This document shows positions 10,190 through 22,210 of a DNA stretch of 64,000 bases, one piece after another. Made by a program: the position numbers and the translations under genes. The notes below the pieces were generated by a model. That model saw only the letters and a program-made list of their open reading frames with translations. It made no database searches and was not told the origin of the DNA. Within the stretch, counting starts at the first letter, position 1. Every line of letters starts with the position of its first letter. Origin of the DNA: Nematopogon swammerdamellus (taxonomy: Eukaryota > Arthropoda > Insecta > Lepidoptera > Adelidae); NCBI GenBank assembly GCA_946902875.1, contig OX336343.1, positions 17,531,596-17,595,595 of the forward strand, in the 5' to 3' direction.

Positions 10190-10312
10190 TATGAGAGTGG
10201 AAGCAGCGGCGGCAGGGGTGTGTCAGGCAGGATCGTGGCACATAGAGATCCGTTCTCTCTGTCTACCCCACTGGGAAACAGACGTGAAGTTATGTATGCA
10301 TGTATGTAAAAT
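10190..10312 (+). repeat. Dispersed repeat R2
   Basis: GAAGCAGCGGCGGCAGGGGT, then TCGTGGCACA, CTCTGTCTACCCCACTGGGA and a TATGTATG tail. A second piece lies at 54840-54905. Looks like the 3' end of an unidentified retroelement. Confidence 0.5.
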
Positions 10313-11074
10313 CAATGAAGTATAAAATCATCCTCCCATACACTTTCACATCGTTTGAATCACTAATTATTTCCAAAATATTATTTAAAACTTTACAATG
10401 TTTATTATTTTATAAAATTTATATTTAACTCAAATAAATAAGAAAGTCACCCGAGAAAATATTTAAAACATCTTTTCAAACCGAATGTCCATGGACAGCG
10501 TTATCTATCATTTATAGGGTGCAACAAAGTTCCACGTCGCGTATCGCAAAACAAATATTTAAACGTATGACATGAAAACATACTGCGCTTTCCGGCTTCG
10601 GAACAGATTCTAAATTCTTTCCGAATATCTGTTTTCTAGTATTGTTTATTCTTCTATCAGAGTATGATACAAGGTGTCGAGGAACACAAAGGTCGCTCGC
10701 TTTTGCCCGCCAGACGGCGCTTTAGTCGGCTCGCTTCTTCACAAAGCTCTTGCTTTGCCTCTCGCAAGCTCCTGTTCAAATGTTTACGCAAAGATGTCCC
10801 ACGGGGGAATTTGATTACATTTTTTTATTTTTAGAAAAGCTCCGCGTTTGGTTGAAGGCGTTCTATCTGTGACATCGGAGCCGAAAGAGAGAGTTTGAGA
10901 TATTTGAGACGTTTTAGAATTGTTTTTGTTTTGCGATCACAACGTGACATCACGTTGTGAATTTGTGATATTAAGCGCGGATAGGACTGCGTTCTTGGGA
11001 CTGCTGTGTTGTTAGTTGTTACTCGTGTAAAGTTGAATATATGAGTTCTGTTGAGTTTTCCTAGACAGCCAGAA
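10313..11074. other. Unassigned DNA
   Basis: AT-rich with a GC-richer part around 10690-10770. A short perfect palindrome ACAACGTGATGTCACGTTGT-like stretch occurs near 10940-10960. No gene recognised. Confidence 0.35.
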
Positions 11075-11445
11075 TCCGTTTTTTTTATTGTGTCCGAACT
11101 AACTGGCTGTGCCCGAGGTCGAAGCCTCAGGCGCAGCCAATATCACCCCCGAGGAGGTGCCAGTCCGGCTTGGAGGTGGACTAATGTCGCTGGGGAAAAG
11201 CTATTTACCCGCGATTTGAAGATCCGTGGATTGTAGGAGTGGGGACAGATATTCCCCGGAAGCCCGTTCCACACCTTTGCAGTGCGGCACAAGAACGATT
11301 TAGAGAATTGTGCAGTTCGAAGTACTCTTCTGTCCACTACAAAGGGGTGTTCCGCGAGAGTATGGCGGGTTTGGCGAAGGCGAACAGGAGGAGGAGGGAT
11401 AAGGGAAGCAATTTCGTCAGAGCTACGGCCAAATTTATTGTCTGC
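11075..11445 (-). pseudogene. LINE L-A 3' tail: RT C-terminus and 3' UTR
   Basis: The minus-strand translation runs from about 11445 to a stop at 11143: SDEIASLIPP, TLAEHPFVVD, RRVLRTAQFSKSFLCRTAKV, WNGLPGNI, PRIFKSRVNS. This parallels the plus-strand fragment at 3259-3882 residue by residue. The 3' UTR (11142-11090) carries the GGCTGTGCCCGAGG word and ends in an A run (T at 11079-11088 on the plus strand). It is 5'-truncated, so only the last hundred or so codons are present. Confidence 0.85.
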
Positions 11446-12254
11446 CTATTTGTCTGTCGGCGAATATGCTGTTCGTAGTCTGTCTGTATTTGCATGCCAC
11501 AAGGCGGTAACTTCTAATTTGAAAGTTTCTTGTGGGTTTTTTAACTTTAAATTTTGATTTTTCAAAGAATTTTAACTTTTAACATTCAAATAATTTAAAA
11601 AATACACACTAAAGTAAGCATCTTTTGTCAATTAAACCCCTTCAAAACAATCAACTACTTACCAAAACAACTCTACGATACTTGTAACCACTTCCTGTAA
11701 CCAAATCACACAAACATTCAAGTCCAAGGCTAAATTAAAAGAAACCATTTTCCCGTAACTACACATAGATCCCAAAAGTGGCATAAAGCCGCGCGCACAC
11801 GGCAGAGGAGCGTTGTGGAAAAGGTCGTAGCACCCTCAGAGGTGTTCTAAACGTCAAATAAATTGGAAAGATTAGAATACACGCGCCTCGTTTCCTCGTG
11901 AGCTTCTAAGTTCGTTGTTTGGCTCTGAGTGGAGTGAGCAAGGTCTCTGGAAAAGCCAAACAAATTGCTCCGCAATCGAAACTAGCCTTGGACGGTCACT
12001 ATGTATAGATAGACACTAAAATCAAAACAATTCTGTGCCATTATTTAATCAGTTTTTGAAACTTTGACTAAAATTTTCATTGCGTCGACGTTTTTGTGTA
12101 CGATTGTAGGTACACACATTTTTATGGCATGTTGAAGAGAAGTACAGTTGTTATTATTGTTTTTAATAATGTTGTTCACATATCACCTTGGTGATGGTGG
12201 CTTGGTGTCCACAAATGCATTATAATAAATTCGGAATTTCTCCTACATATGTAC
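11446..12254. other. Unassigned DNA
   Basis: No gene, repeat family or RNA recognised. Confidence 0.4.
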
Positions 12255-12545
12255 ATACACACCAGACGCTCTATTCCGACATTCAGGGTAAGCAGAGTAA
12301 TCGGTTTTGTGCTGCAAGTACTCCGTTAAATTACAGCACAACACTGACCACCACGTTTAGCAAAGTATTCGGACAAGACGAATGACTGCTGCATAACTCG
12401 GTGGAAAGACCGTGCCAAGGTGAGAGGTGGCTGGCCTGTCGCCCATTAGCACGGCACCTTGGCCTTTTCCCTTTGTCGCCTTTTACGACATGCACGGGGA
12501 GAGATGCAGTGGGGCTATTCTTTTTAAGTAGCGGCTCCACGGGGT
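12255..12545 (+). mobile_element. SINE-B copy, near complete
   Basis: Begins with ACACACCAGACG...ATTCCGACA, then GGGTAAGCAGAGTAATCGGT, TTACAGCACAACACTGACCA, CGTTTAGCAAAGTATTCGGA, CTGCTGCATAACTCGGTGG, CCGTGCCAAGGTGAGAGG and the shared end module ACGACATGCACGGGGAGAGA to GCGGCTCCACGGGGTAC. Confidence 0.85.
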
Positions 12546-13165
12546 ACTTTTCCTTTACTTACTAAATGAAAATATGACAATGAAATCCAGATTAGCACCA
12601 CCGTATTAAATGTTCGAATGTTTAAACTGTTAGCGCTGAATATTTGTCTATTCTTTATTTCCCCGATGGAAATCTCATTTGAATTTTGTTTATTGCCTCA
12701 CCTCAGTAATTTAAACCTAAAATTCTCCAAAACGTCGTCCCACACCACTCGTTGCCGAAACACGAAACCGATAAATATCCAGTTACGTATTCTCCAATCA
12801 AAACATTTCTCGCGAGCCCATTCCGCTAACCCTACAATGCCAGAGCCACAAGTCATTCACGGTCAAAATGTTTTCCTGCTAATTCGTTATATTGTTGGTC
12901 AGAATCTACATTGTAAAAAGTCCAAACATTTTTTTTATGTTCCCTGGCACGAATGGCTTCATCATCTGACATGAATTGCTTCAAAATTTTGTCCGTTCAT
13001 TCATTGGTCCTGTCGAAACTAGTTACTATATCGATACTTCCCTCTGGTGGTGCCATGCCATGCCATCTTTCGCACACTTTTCCTGCTAAATTTATTTAGA
13101 GCGACATTTAACAAAAATGGAACATAATAGTTTTAAAACCGTAATACTTTGAGCTCACATATTGT
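12546..13165. other. Unassigned DNA
   Basis: An open 118-codon stretch at 12618-12974 has no recognisable motif and is taken as chance. Confidence 0.35.
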
Positions 13166-13212
13166 GTCTAATTTGTATAAATTGGTGTTCAGTAAAGAAT
13201 AATGAGTGCATA
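13166..13212 (+). repeat. LINE 3'-end fragment
   Basis: TAATTTGTATAAATTGGTGT then TCAGTAAAGAATA, the same tail as at 62050-62088. Only the last 45 bases are present. Confidence 0.55.
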
Positions 13213-14537
13213 CTTTTGCAAATGCCCAATAGTTTAAGAAAAAAAAATTTTTTTTTTCAATGATTATTCTCCACCATTTTTCCCGATTTAAATTCTAATT
13301 TTCGTGTGGAGATGCGTGATCCTACAGACAAGCCAAATTATGACATTATTTTATGAAGATGCAATCGAACCCCTTCGCACTTCGCACTGCATATATTTTG
13401 CGATTTCGCCGATTTATCGGGAATGACGGAGACTTCGTTTGTGGCGCGCGCGTGTGTCGTTGTGGCCGACCTTTGTTCTGCGACGAATAGAGTTGCCTGC
13501 CCATGAGGTTGTCCTCGCATGCTGGACTGGCAGTGATAGCATGGTGGCTTTAATAGCTGGTCAGTAAAATTGGAAAAAATTACAAGAACTATATAATAAA
13601 GAAGAAGAAAACGACAAAAAAACGAGAAGATTAGAAAGAAGAAGAAGTAAAAGAAGATACATTTGGCTGTTTAGTTAATCTTACAGAATCAGCTCTATAA
13701 TCGTTCTTTATTTCAAGGTATCTTTTGAAAATGATTGTGTTTATTGGTTAGATATTTTTATGGTCTGTAAAACCCATAAAAATTGATAGTGGTATCATAA
13801 CAACTAATTAATTTTTCAAAACTTTTGAAAGCCAGTCTTTAACTGGGAGTAAATTTAATTTCGTCTCCAACAAACTAAGTAATTAACATTCAAACTTTTG
13901 AAACTGTTAATAGTTTGCGAACTTAATTGCTTTCAGATTAAATTCAAACGCCGTTGAAACTAAAAAAGAACCCTGAAATGGCAAATAATATACAAAGGAC
14001 GAGAGAGAGAGCAGATTTAATAGGATTCTTCATCTCAGTTTCAATTCGAAACTATCTTAAAAGGAGGAATACATTAAGGAGAAGCGGCGTAGGGTTGGGG
14101 AAGGGGGAAAGCAATTTACCTGCTCCAAGATAGCGACCAAAAGAAGCAAGTTGCATTTAGTTCAAAGGGGAAACTCATTTTTCGCTACATTCAGTTCATG
14201 TACAAGACCAGACATTATTAGCCTGTACGTAGTCACGCTAGACATCCATTAACTGTACAGACTCCTACAAAAGATGTATGTCCGGTTTAAAAGACAAACT
14301 CTCAAACAAAACTCTCGAGTAAAACCCTGGATGATGGGAAATCGTGATGGGCGTCTTTAAATTTTAAACGTCTCATCGTTATATCAACGTCATCGCTATA
14401 TTGGTTTATGGATGAAACATTCATCCGACTTACAGGACTACTATATAACTTTTACTATCGTGTTCAATTTACGCTTATGGCCAAATTAAAGTACAATACA
14501 CCACAAGATCACACAGAAAACACGAACTCAGCTAAAC
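13213..14537. other. Unassigned; purine-rich stretch 13590-13660
   Basis: 13590-13660 is dominated by GAAGAA and AGAAAG on the plus strand. No gene recognised. Confidence 0.4.
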
Positions 14538-14592
14538 TATCTGTCAGGCTGGCATGGCATTCACAACCCCCGCACACTACTTTACATGAGCG
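14538..14592 (+). repeat. Fragment of LINE L-B 3' UTR
   Basis: CTGTCAGGCTGGCATGGCAT then TCACAACCCCCGCA matches the L-B tails at 40840-40880 and 50127-50160. Confidence 0.55.
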
Positions 14593-16716
14593 TCACTAAT
14601 AGTCAACTAGTGGGCGGTTCGTGCTTTAAAAAAACGTAATAAACAAATTTATAAAAAAAAATACACATCGAATCGCAGAGATACTTAATCAGGTTGTTTG
14701 TTTCTCCTTTTTGAACACAATGGCGGTTACAACATATTTCTTATTTCACAAATTTCCGTCACCTCCACAAATGCAACGTTGCCATTTGGGCACCCGACGC
14801 GTGACAGCAGGCGGCATCCGAGCGAATTTCCCAGCACCTTTCCCGAATCGCCGAACAATGATGACGTAAACAGGAACAAAATGAACCAACTGAGAAAAAC
14901 ACGTGAGTAAATACTTGTTAAGGCCGACAGCCAGTCAACGCGAGGCGCATATACGAGAATTATGAAGCTGCCGACCGAGACGTCACGTTTCTTACATACA
15001 CTACACAACACGCACCCTTAACCTCGTAGAATTTTCGATTTATCACAGAAAAACTACCTCTATATCGAATGCGGTTGAGCCCACATTCAACACCATCGAT
15101 TGACACATTTCTGTCGTTTTGTCGGCTAGTTTTCCAGTTACGGCGAATCGAACCGAGATTTCCAACAATGCCAATTCATAGTAACCTTTGTTACCTTCCT
15201 GCGGGAGTGAGTTTCGATCGACGAGCTTAGAATTCTCGGTCTCGATTGTGCGGCTCGGAAGAAAATTGGTCCAGTGCCTAGCAAGGAAAAAAAGGGGAAG
15301 GATGGAGCAGTGTCACGAAGTCCTACCCGAGGCAATTCCGCCTCTAATGTGCCCCGTACGTGTTGCCCAAATATAAGGCACATGATAAGGCGCCCGGGAA
15401 ATGTATTAGATTTTCATTTGCTTTGTTATTGCGTTAGGAAAATGGGTTGGAATGCGGAAAATAAACCAGACAAATTGATTTAGATTCGATCTAAACTGGG
15501 TTACAGGTTTAAGACGATTCAAATCGCATAAGAAAAAATAAATACCGGAACACTTTAGGAAAACTAACAATTAATTATCAAACTAATTCAAAATACAAAC
15601 GTAAAAACTGTTCATGTGGAGCCTCGGTTCGATGTCAATAAATTATAGTATCTACTTAAGTACCAAGTCAAAGGTTCATTCATCCTAAACCAAGCTTTTA
15701 AAAACGGAAGCGCTGCACAGCGCGTTCTAGAAACACTGAGTTCAGACTATATTAAATTTAGTTCAAGTTTTATGAGCTCATTCATTATTAGTAAAAACAT
15801 TTTACACCTGAAAAAAAAAACACAAATTCTTTTATAACTATCTACTCGTATCTAAATTATTTTCGTTACATTAGTGTACTCCGAATATAATTTTAGCGTT
15901 GTCTTAATAATATGATTATCTAGACTAGATGGCGATAGGTAAGTAGGTATCAAGGAAACCGGCTGGTGTACCGGCGAAACTGACCCAGTTAGGGCCAACA
16001 TATAAACGGGATACTAATGAACTACTTCAAGGCGTGCAGGGCTTGTTCACCGCAATTAACTAGTCATTAGTCATTAACACGAGTCAGTAAGCCTGGATAC
16101 GAAATACGGCATCGTTTGTATGAGAACCGAGGTAGCCGCCAAAGGGGTGTGAAGTCTGAGGCGGGAGCGGCGCATGGAACGCCGTGATTGGCCGAGCGAG
16201 TAGGTAGCCACGTGACGCCAGTCTTCCATACGTTTGAACGGGATTCATACAATAAGTCGCTCATTGTGTCGATTCGCGATGAAAAGATGAAACGGATTTA
16301 ACAATATTTAACCCTTCTTTACATCAAGGGAATAATATAACTTTCTCTTAAATGAACAAAGGCAACGCCCCTTTCACAATTTTGCGAATTTGCAGATTTT
16401 CGCATAAACACGATAATAGTTCTAAGTTCTGAGATACCTCGGATACTTTATTATAAATCTACATCAAATTTCCAAAACAATGATATGTAAGACCTCGTAC
16501 ATTGGTATTATCTTATTGGAGTATTTGTTATTGGAATTTTCCAAAATTAAAAAAATAATGTTAGAAAGTCGAAAAGTTTTGTAACCAAAAAAAAAAATTA
16601 TTATATTATTAACAACTATTTGCTAATTACTTAGCCAACTATATGACAAATTATATTGCAATATGACTTCGCGAAAAATTCGCGAAAATCTACCCTACCA
16701 TAAAAAATTTATGAGT
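14593..16716. other. Unassigned DNA, 2.1 kb
   Basis: Parts of 14740-15400 and 16060-16260 are GC-richer and may be old unique sequence, but I see no exon with convincing splice sites, no RNA gene and no known repeat. Confidence 0.35.
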
Positions 16717-16953
16717 ACCCACCTCGACATTTAATTTTTTTACGGTAAAATGAGGTTTTCCAGGCTTTGCCTTTTTTAACAAACTAACCAGCCATACCCA
16801 CCTGGATATTTAATTTTTTTAGGGTAAAATGAGGTTTTCCAGGCTTTGCCTTTTTTAACAAACTAACCAGCCATACCCACCTGGATATTTAATTTTTTTA
16901 GGGTAAAATGCGGTTTTCCAGGCTTTGCCTTTTTTAACAAACTAACCAGCCAT
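16717..16953. repeat. 79-bp tandem repeat, 3 units
   Basis: Units start ACCCACCT at 16717, 16796 and 16875. Units 2 and 3 are almost identical (GAGG/GCGG difference); unit 1 differs at a few bases (TCGACAT for TGGATAT). Each carries GGTTTTCCAGGCTTTGCC. Confidence 0.93.
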
Positions 16954-17288
16954 GCAGCTAGAGCCTTATAAAATGTACCGTGCGTCTCTCTGTCAGTTTG
17001 ACGGTGTGAATTCGATATATAAGGGTTAATAAAATAACAAATGAAAGGCTGTGTAGTCTGTAATAGAAACATATATTTGAAACAGAACAATAATTTACTT
17101 AATTATTTATTTATAGATCGGTATCTATATTAAAATTTTCATTTGGTAACTTTTGAACAATTGAATTAAATTTAAAAGCACAATTTACGACATTTACATT
17201 GTTACTGTTTACATTGTTGACATTTACATTGTTATTGTTGAACTAAAGAACTAAAGAACTAACATGTGTCTCGAGAGATGGTCGCGCA
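16954..17288. other. Unassigned DNA
   Basis: Contains a short run of ATTGTTGACATTTACATTGT-like words around 17195-17240, but no gene. Confidence 0.35.
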
Positions 17289-17799
17289 ACAGATGGATAG
17301 ATCTCACCGAGACCTAAAGTTTGAGTACCAACACGATGGGTCTAGCACCAGTGGTTCTCGAGTTATGACCAAAACAAAAGTTCATGTGACAGATGGATAG
17401 ATCTCACCGAGACCTGAAGTTTGAGTACCAACACGATGGGTCTAGCACCAGTGGTTCTCGAGTTATGACCAAAACAAAAGTTCATGTGACAGATGGATAG
17501 ATCTCACCGAGACCTAAAGTTTGAGTACCAACACGATGGATCTAGCACCAGTGGTTCTCGAGTTATGACCAAAACAAAAGTTCATGTGACAGATGGATAG
17601 ATCTCACCGAGACCTGAAGTTTGAGTACCAACACGATGGGTCTAGCACCAGTGGTTCTCGAGTTATGACCAAAACAATAGTTAATGTGACAGATGGATAG
17701 ATCTCATCGAGACGTTCAGATTGAGTACCAACACGATGGGTCTAAGTCCAGTGGTTCTGTAGATATGACCAAAACTAATGATCACGTGACAGATGATAA
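17289..17799. repeat. 100-bp satellite-like array, five units
   Basis: ACAGATGG starts at 17289, 17389, 17489, 17589, 17689 and 17789, exactly 100 bp apart. The first four units are nearly identical (AAAG/GAAG and GGGT/GGAT variants); the fifth is diverged, and a short sixth start is degenerate. Each unit has GAGTACCAACACGATGGGTC and CAGTGGTTCTCGAGTTATGA. Confidence 0.95.
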
Positions 17800-18120
17800 T
17801 TCCGACCCCTCACTCGCATGATCGCATCGCATTTCGCATTTAGATGCTAGCTAGCTAGCTAGCAGCGGAGCGCAGGCGCTATATAGCATTTAGCATTTAG
17901 CAGTACCACAGATAAATAGCACATACTTCATTGCTTTGTGCGTTCCAAAACAAACGAACCAACAAAGTTTTACGAACGAAACAGCAATGCTAATTAAAAT
18001 TAAATGTGATTATTGCTTAGCATTTAGCATTAATTTTTATTCATCAGGGCGCTTAGCAGTGCTAAATGCTAACGGGGTATTCATTATGAATTAATTTTGT
18101 TAATGCTAAGCATAACAAGA
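17800..18120. repeat. Cluster of TTAGCAT/ATGCTAA words with palindromes
   Basis: GCATTTAG or its complement occurs at least eight times, with GCTAGCTAGCTAGCTAGC near 17847-17864 and an inverted pair TGCTTAGCATTTAGCATTAA (about 18013) against TTAATGCTAAGCA (about 18099). Could fold into hairpins; no coding sense. Confidence 0.6.
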
Positions 18121-18895
18121 CTAATTCCCGGTAGACGCATGACCTAAAGAAATTAATTCCTTTAGAGTCGCTCAAAAGTAAAAACCGGTAGGTACTGGTT
18201 GAATGAAAAAAGCGCGATAAACGAATATTGAACGAGGAAACCTGCTGAGGTTGACTAGAAGAAATGTCCTTTGGCAATAAGGCAGAATGCATGAAATATC
18301 TGTATACATTTAACATACATATTTATCAATAAACAAAAAAAATTACAAGAGCTAACTGCATCCAACACGATAGTCGACCTATGGTGGGTAAGCAGAAAAG
18401 AGCTCTCCATACATATTTACGCCGATGTTTGTTACTGAAATTCAAGCGAAAAATGCTATCAAATTGAATGAAAGTACTTACTCGTGAAAGGTGACTCCAT
18501 CTGTGTTCAAGTTTGAATTTTTCGACGACTTTTTGCACCAAAGCACTGCACAATGAGGCATTTTGTGACAGACGCGCACGTTCGCTCCGGCTGAGCGGCG
18601 GACGGAGACTAAGATCGGTCGCCGGCGCTAGACTGACGCGCTGGCGCGTGTGCGCCGACACGCGGCTACCCCTGTCCTCCTATGTATAGCGCCTCCAGGC
18701 TTACTGACTCGTGGTCATTAACATAACGAGAATCTCGTTCATATAGAAAATTATGGGTGGTCGATAAGTTTTCATACAGCATATACTAATTTACGTGTTA
18801 TCTCCGCCTTTCCTATGTTACATATTTATGTTATAGTTGATTGTGCTTGTGACTTCGATTGCGTTAAGTTTGAACAAAATATCAATGCTTATAAT
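18121..18895. other. Unassigned; CpG-rich patch 18560-18670
   Basis: 18560-18670 is dense in CG (GGCGCGTGTGCGCC and neighbours). No gene seen. Confidence 0.3.
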
Positions 18896-19340
18896 GTTTA
18901 TACTACTGTTTAATTTTTATGTTGGCTACTTATTCTCGTATTATCTATGTCGCTTAATTTTAACACTACTGTTTTATTTTTATGTTGGCTCCTTATTCTC
19001 GTATTGTCTATTTTGTGTAATGTTTACACTACTATAAAATTTTTATGTTGGCTCCTTATTCTCGTAATTGTCTATTTTGTCTAATGTTTACACTACTGTT
19101 TCATGTTTATGTTGGCTACTTATTCTCGTATTGTCTATGTTGTCTAACGTTTACACTACTGTTTCGTGTTTATGTTGGCTACTTATTCTGGTATTATCTA
19201 TGTCGCTTAATGTTTACACTACTGTTTTATTTTTATGTTGGCTCCTTATTCTCCTATTGTCTATGTTGTCTAATGTTTACACTACTGTTTCATGTTTATG
19301 TTGGCTACTTATTCTCGCATTGTCTATTTTGTATAATATT
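18896..19340 (+). repeat. 63-bp minisatellite, seven-plus units
   Basis: ATGTTGGCT occurs at 18919, 18982, 19045, 19109, 19172, 19235 and 19298: period 63 with one 64-bp step. Because 63 is a multiple of 3, a reading frame stays open through the array from 19045 to 19446 (133 codons) and repeats a hydrophobic 21-residue unit like MFTLLFHVYVGYLFSYCLCC. The Cys/Phe/Tyr/Leu-rich unit could span a membrane, but there is no codon-bias or expression evidence that it is translated. Confidence 0.9.
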
Positions 19341-19446
19341 TGCACGCTGTGCAACTTGCTCAGTACTTTTCACTTCCGTCGTATCGTCTCACCCAACTGG
19401 TTTGTTCGCCCAAGCTAAAGGCTTTTGTTTCATCCGGACTAATTAG

Positions 19447-20107
19447 GTACCATCCCTCATTCAGTTCGAAGGCGCTCGCTCGGGGAGTCTCCTGGAATCG
19501 TCCCGTCTGGGAGGCGCAAGGCTCTTTCAATGTTGCCAGACTGCACGAATCCGTTTGTTCGTACTACGGCATTTGATTGTTAATTAGCGGAGAGGGTAAA
19601 GTAAGGTAAAGTACTCGTATTTATGCGGGAGGGAAGTACCAGTCAGTAACACGGAACATAGAAAGTAAGGCGGAATAGGACTAACCAATTTCAAAATCCT
19701 ACTACAATAGTAAGTTGACTAATAAGTACCAATAACTACAAAAACTAAGTTGACAGGCGGCTAAAGCACTATTTCAAAAAGTAGAAAAAAAAACTACAAA
19801 AACCATTATAATAAAAACAAATCAATCAAATCAAAAAGCTTTTATTGTTCAGGCACAGATAAATACAAACATGTTTTGTACATAAAAATATGCATGACTA
19901 ATTAATTACGCACCTATGCTTAATATAGATGTACGTACACTGTACCCGCGAATTCAAGGAATTTGATGGACAGTGTCACCTAAAATGCCCCTATGGCTGT
20001 TTCGTGGCATTATTTGGTCAAACCATCTGAGGTCAAACCACTGGATGAATTAAATTTGAGTAAAACAGAGAGAATGTTAATTGTGTTTTGTAAATTTTAC
20101 ACACATA
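19447..20107. other. Unassigned DNA
   Basis: AT-rich; AAAAAGCTTTTATTGTTCAG near 19842 looks like the reversed 3' end of an unidentified retroelement. No gene. Confidence 0.3.
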
Positions 20108-20200
20108 CATAACACACATCACGCTGTATCTCGACATCCAGAGTAAGCAGAGTAATAGATTTTGCTTCAAGAACTCTACTGGATTGCCGCACACCTAACA
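20108..20200 (+). mobile_element. SINE-B fragment, 5' part
   Basis: ATCACGCTGTATCTCGACAT, AGTAAGCAGAGTAAT and CACACCTAACACC follow SINE-B order; the 3' half is absent. Confidence 0.65.
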
Positions 20201-21496
20201 CCAAAGTACGAGTATATGGACAATGTACATAAGTGCCAAGCTTACACAACAACAACATACACACACACATAACACTAGAATAAATATTGAAATTTTATAA
20301 AAAATCGGTACAGTTAAGCGAGTTGCAAAACTGTGATCAAAACTTTTAATTGAAATTGACAAAATATGAGGAGGCATTCCTCTTAAACATTTTTCTCAAG
20401 ATCCACATACCTTGCCGCCCAATGAGTTTCACCTCTCAAGGGAACCTAGCACTCCATCTTACATGGAAAAACAACTATCACTTGCTAATAATAAATACCT
20501 GTCGCTCACTTCTTAGACCTTGTATGGGAGGAAAACTTGTGTTGAGATGTTTAGTTTAGCATTACCAAGTAAATCTTGGGAAAAATCTGCTGCTGCAAGG
20601 TCTAAATATTGCAATGAATTTACATGAACGACTTAGAAGTCTAATTGCACCTATTTGAGTCCTAATGGAGGGGCATTAGGACTCAAATCTGTCCATCTCT
20701 GATCTTAAATATATTTCTTATATACACCTATGCTCTATATGCTCACACAGCCACAGCTATGATGATTGATCAACGATCAATAATTGGTCAGTGCATACTC
20801 TGAATTAGACTAATCATGTACTTAAAACTGAATATTGCTGCACAACTTTTTATTGTGAAAAAAAATTCTCCACAAAAACGTTTAATATTTTTTTCATAAA
20901 AATTGTGTAGATATTTCCACGCTCTTGTTTTCAATAAATGTTTGAGGCAGTTCGCTAAAACATAATTTGCGTTCGTCACGCGTTTATGGTATACAGACAC
21001 AGACAGACGGATGGACGACAGACAGACAAAATGGGAATTATTACAGAGAACCTTTTTAATTAAATCTCGTAGTCGTAGGCGAATTTTTTTAACTTATATT
21101 CACCATCTTTAATTCTGCCTGTACCCTTACGAAAAGTGTCTGAAACTGTACATAATCACATCGTTCCACTGATATTAAACATAGCTAACGATGCCCGTGG
21201 ACATTCCGAAAATCCGCGAATCTTGCGTCGTCGGCTAGGCTTGCGAATCTTTTGTAGGACCCTAAGCCCACATTAATATAGGTTACTTCCCTAGATTCTA
21301 CTTGTGAGAAAATGTATGGGCTGAGGCTGCGTTCTAGATTTTTCGCTTCGGTCTCAATCACCAAATTTTTGCGGTTCCGTTCAACATTCGGAACCATTCC
21401 GGCACATTCATTTGCGGTTCCATAAATAACCGATTTGTGAAATTGCTCTTACGGTTGCTGGCTTTATCGATTATGAAATTACACATAAGTTACTAT
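20201..21496. other. Unassigned DNA
   Basis: No gene recognised apart from the hairpin at 20653-20688. ACAGACAGACGGATGGACGA near 20998 is microsatellite-like. Confidence 0.35.
20653..20688. repeat. Perfect 15-bp inverted repeat
   Basis: ATTTGAGTCCTAATG (20653-20667), a 6-base GAGGGG spacer, then CATTAGGACTCAAAT (20674-20688). Confidence 0.9.
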
Positions 21497-21516
21497 AGAT
21501 TCAACATAATGTAGGT

Positions 21517-21976
21517 TTTTTTTTTTTTTATTGAAACTGACCTGGTTGGCTACATCACCTACAAAATCCGTGATGTCAGCCCATAACACCGGGTTGAACT
21601 TGGTGCCACGTCAGTGCTTCCCTTCGGTCGTGCCGGCTACACTGAACTGGACGGAAAACACAAACTATTTACATAGCCGTTTCGACCGACCTTTCATTCA
21701 GTGCGGTGGTACCAACCCGGGCGGGTTAAAGCCTACCACCTAGTAATATAAGAAGGGAGTCATATCCCTTGTGTGTAAATGTTTTTACATTGTACATGTT
21801 TAGTATCAACCCCTGCCCTCAGCACTAGCGTGAGCTGTCTTGCAGGGGGCAGGTAGCTGTCAACAGATTAAAGAGAAGAAAAAAAAATACTTAAAGAAAT
21901 ACATTTAGAAAATGAAGTTTACAAATTTTTTATTTAACTTTCTCAGCCAGTACCTGTGTACCTATCCTAAGTATTC
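21517..21976 (-). mobile_element. Complete SINE-A insertion with 20-bp target duplication
   Basis: The 20-bp word AGATTCAACATAATGTAGGT occurs at 21497-21516 and exactly again at 21977-21996. Between them, on the minus strand, lies a SINE-A body ending in an A run (T at 21517-21529): GGATATGACTCCCTTCTTAT, GGTTGGTACCACCGCACTGA, TTCAGTGTAGCCGGCACGAC, GATGTCAGCC complement. This is target-primed integration. The 5' 200 bp (21976 to about 21770) is not found in other SINE-A copies here and includes a CCTGCCC/GGGCAGG hairpin; it may be a 5' transduction or a different head. Confidence 0.9.
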
Positions 21977-22210
21977 AGATTCAACATAATGTAGGTATAG
22001 TCTATCGATTAGGTGTGTTTACAAAGGAAATAAATGAAATTCTAAAATCCACATCCTGAAAACACTAGTAGCATTTATTTTCCATTCATTTTACATAGTA
22101 TATTATTAGTACTAGTAAATGTCGACAGTACCTATTATTAATGACTTGAATACTGTTTCAAAAACTCATATACCTACATACGTAGTGGAAACTTATGGAT
22201 ATCATTATAT

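Noticed and set aside
10940..10960. Short ACGTGATGTCACGT palindrome as an operator
   Set aside because: Single small palindrome near nothing recognisable; expected by chance at this scale.
12618..12974. 118-codon open frame as a protein gene
   Set aside because: AT-rich, no domain, no splice context; chance open frame.
16717..19340. CRISPR array
   Set aside because: The 79-, 100- and 63-bp repeats are head-to-tail without unique spacers, in a eukaryotic context.
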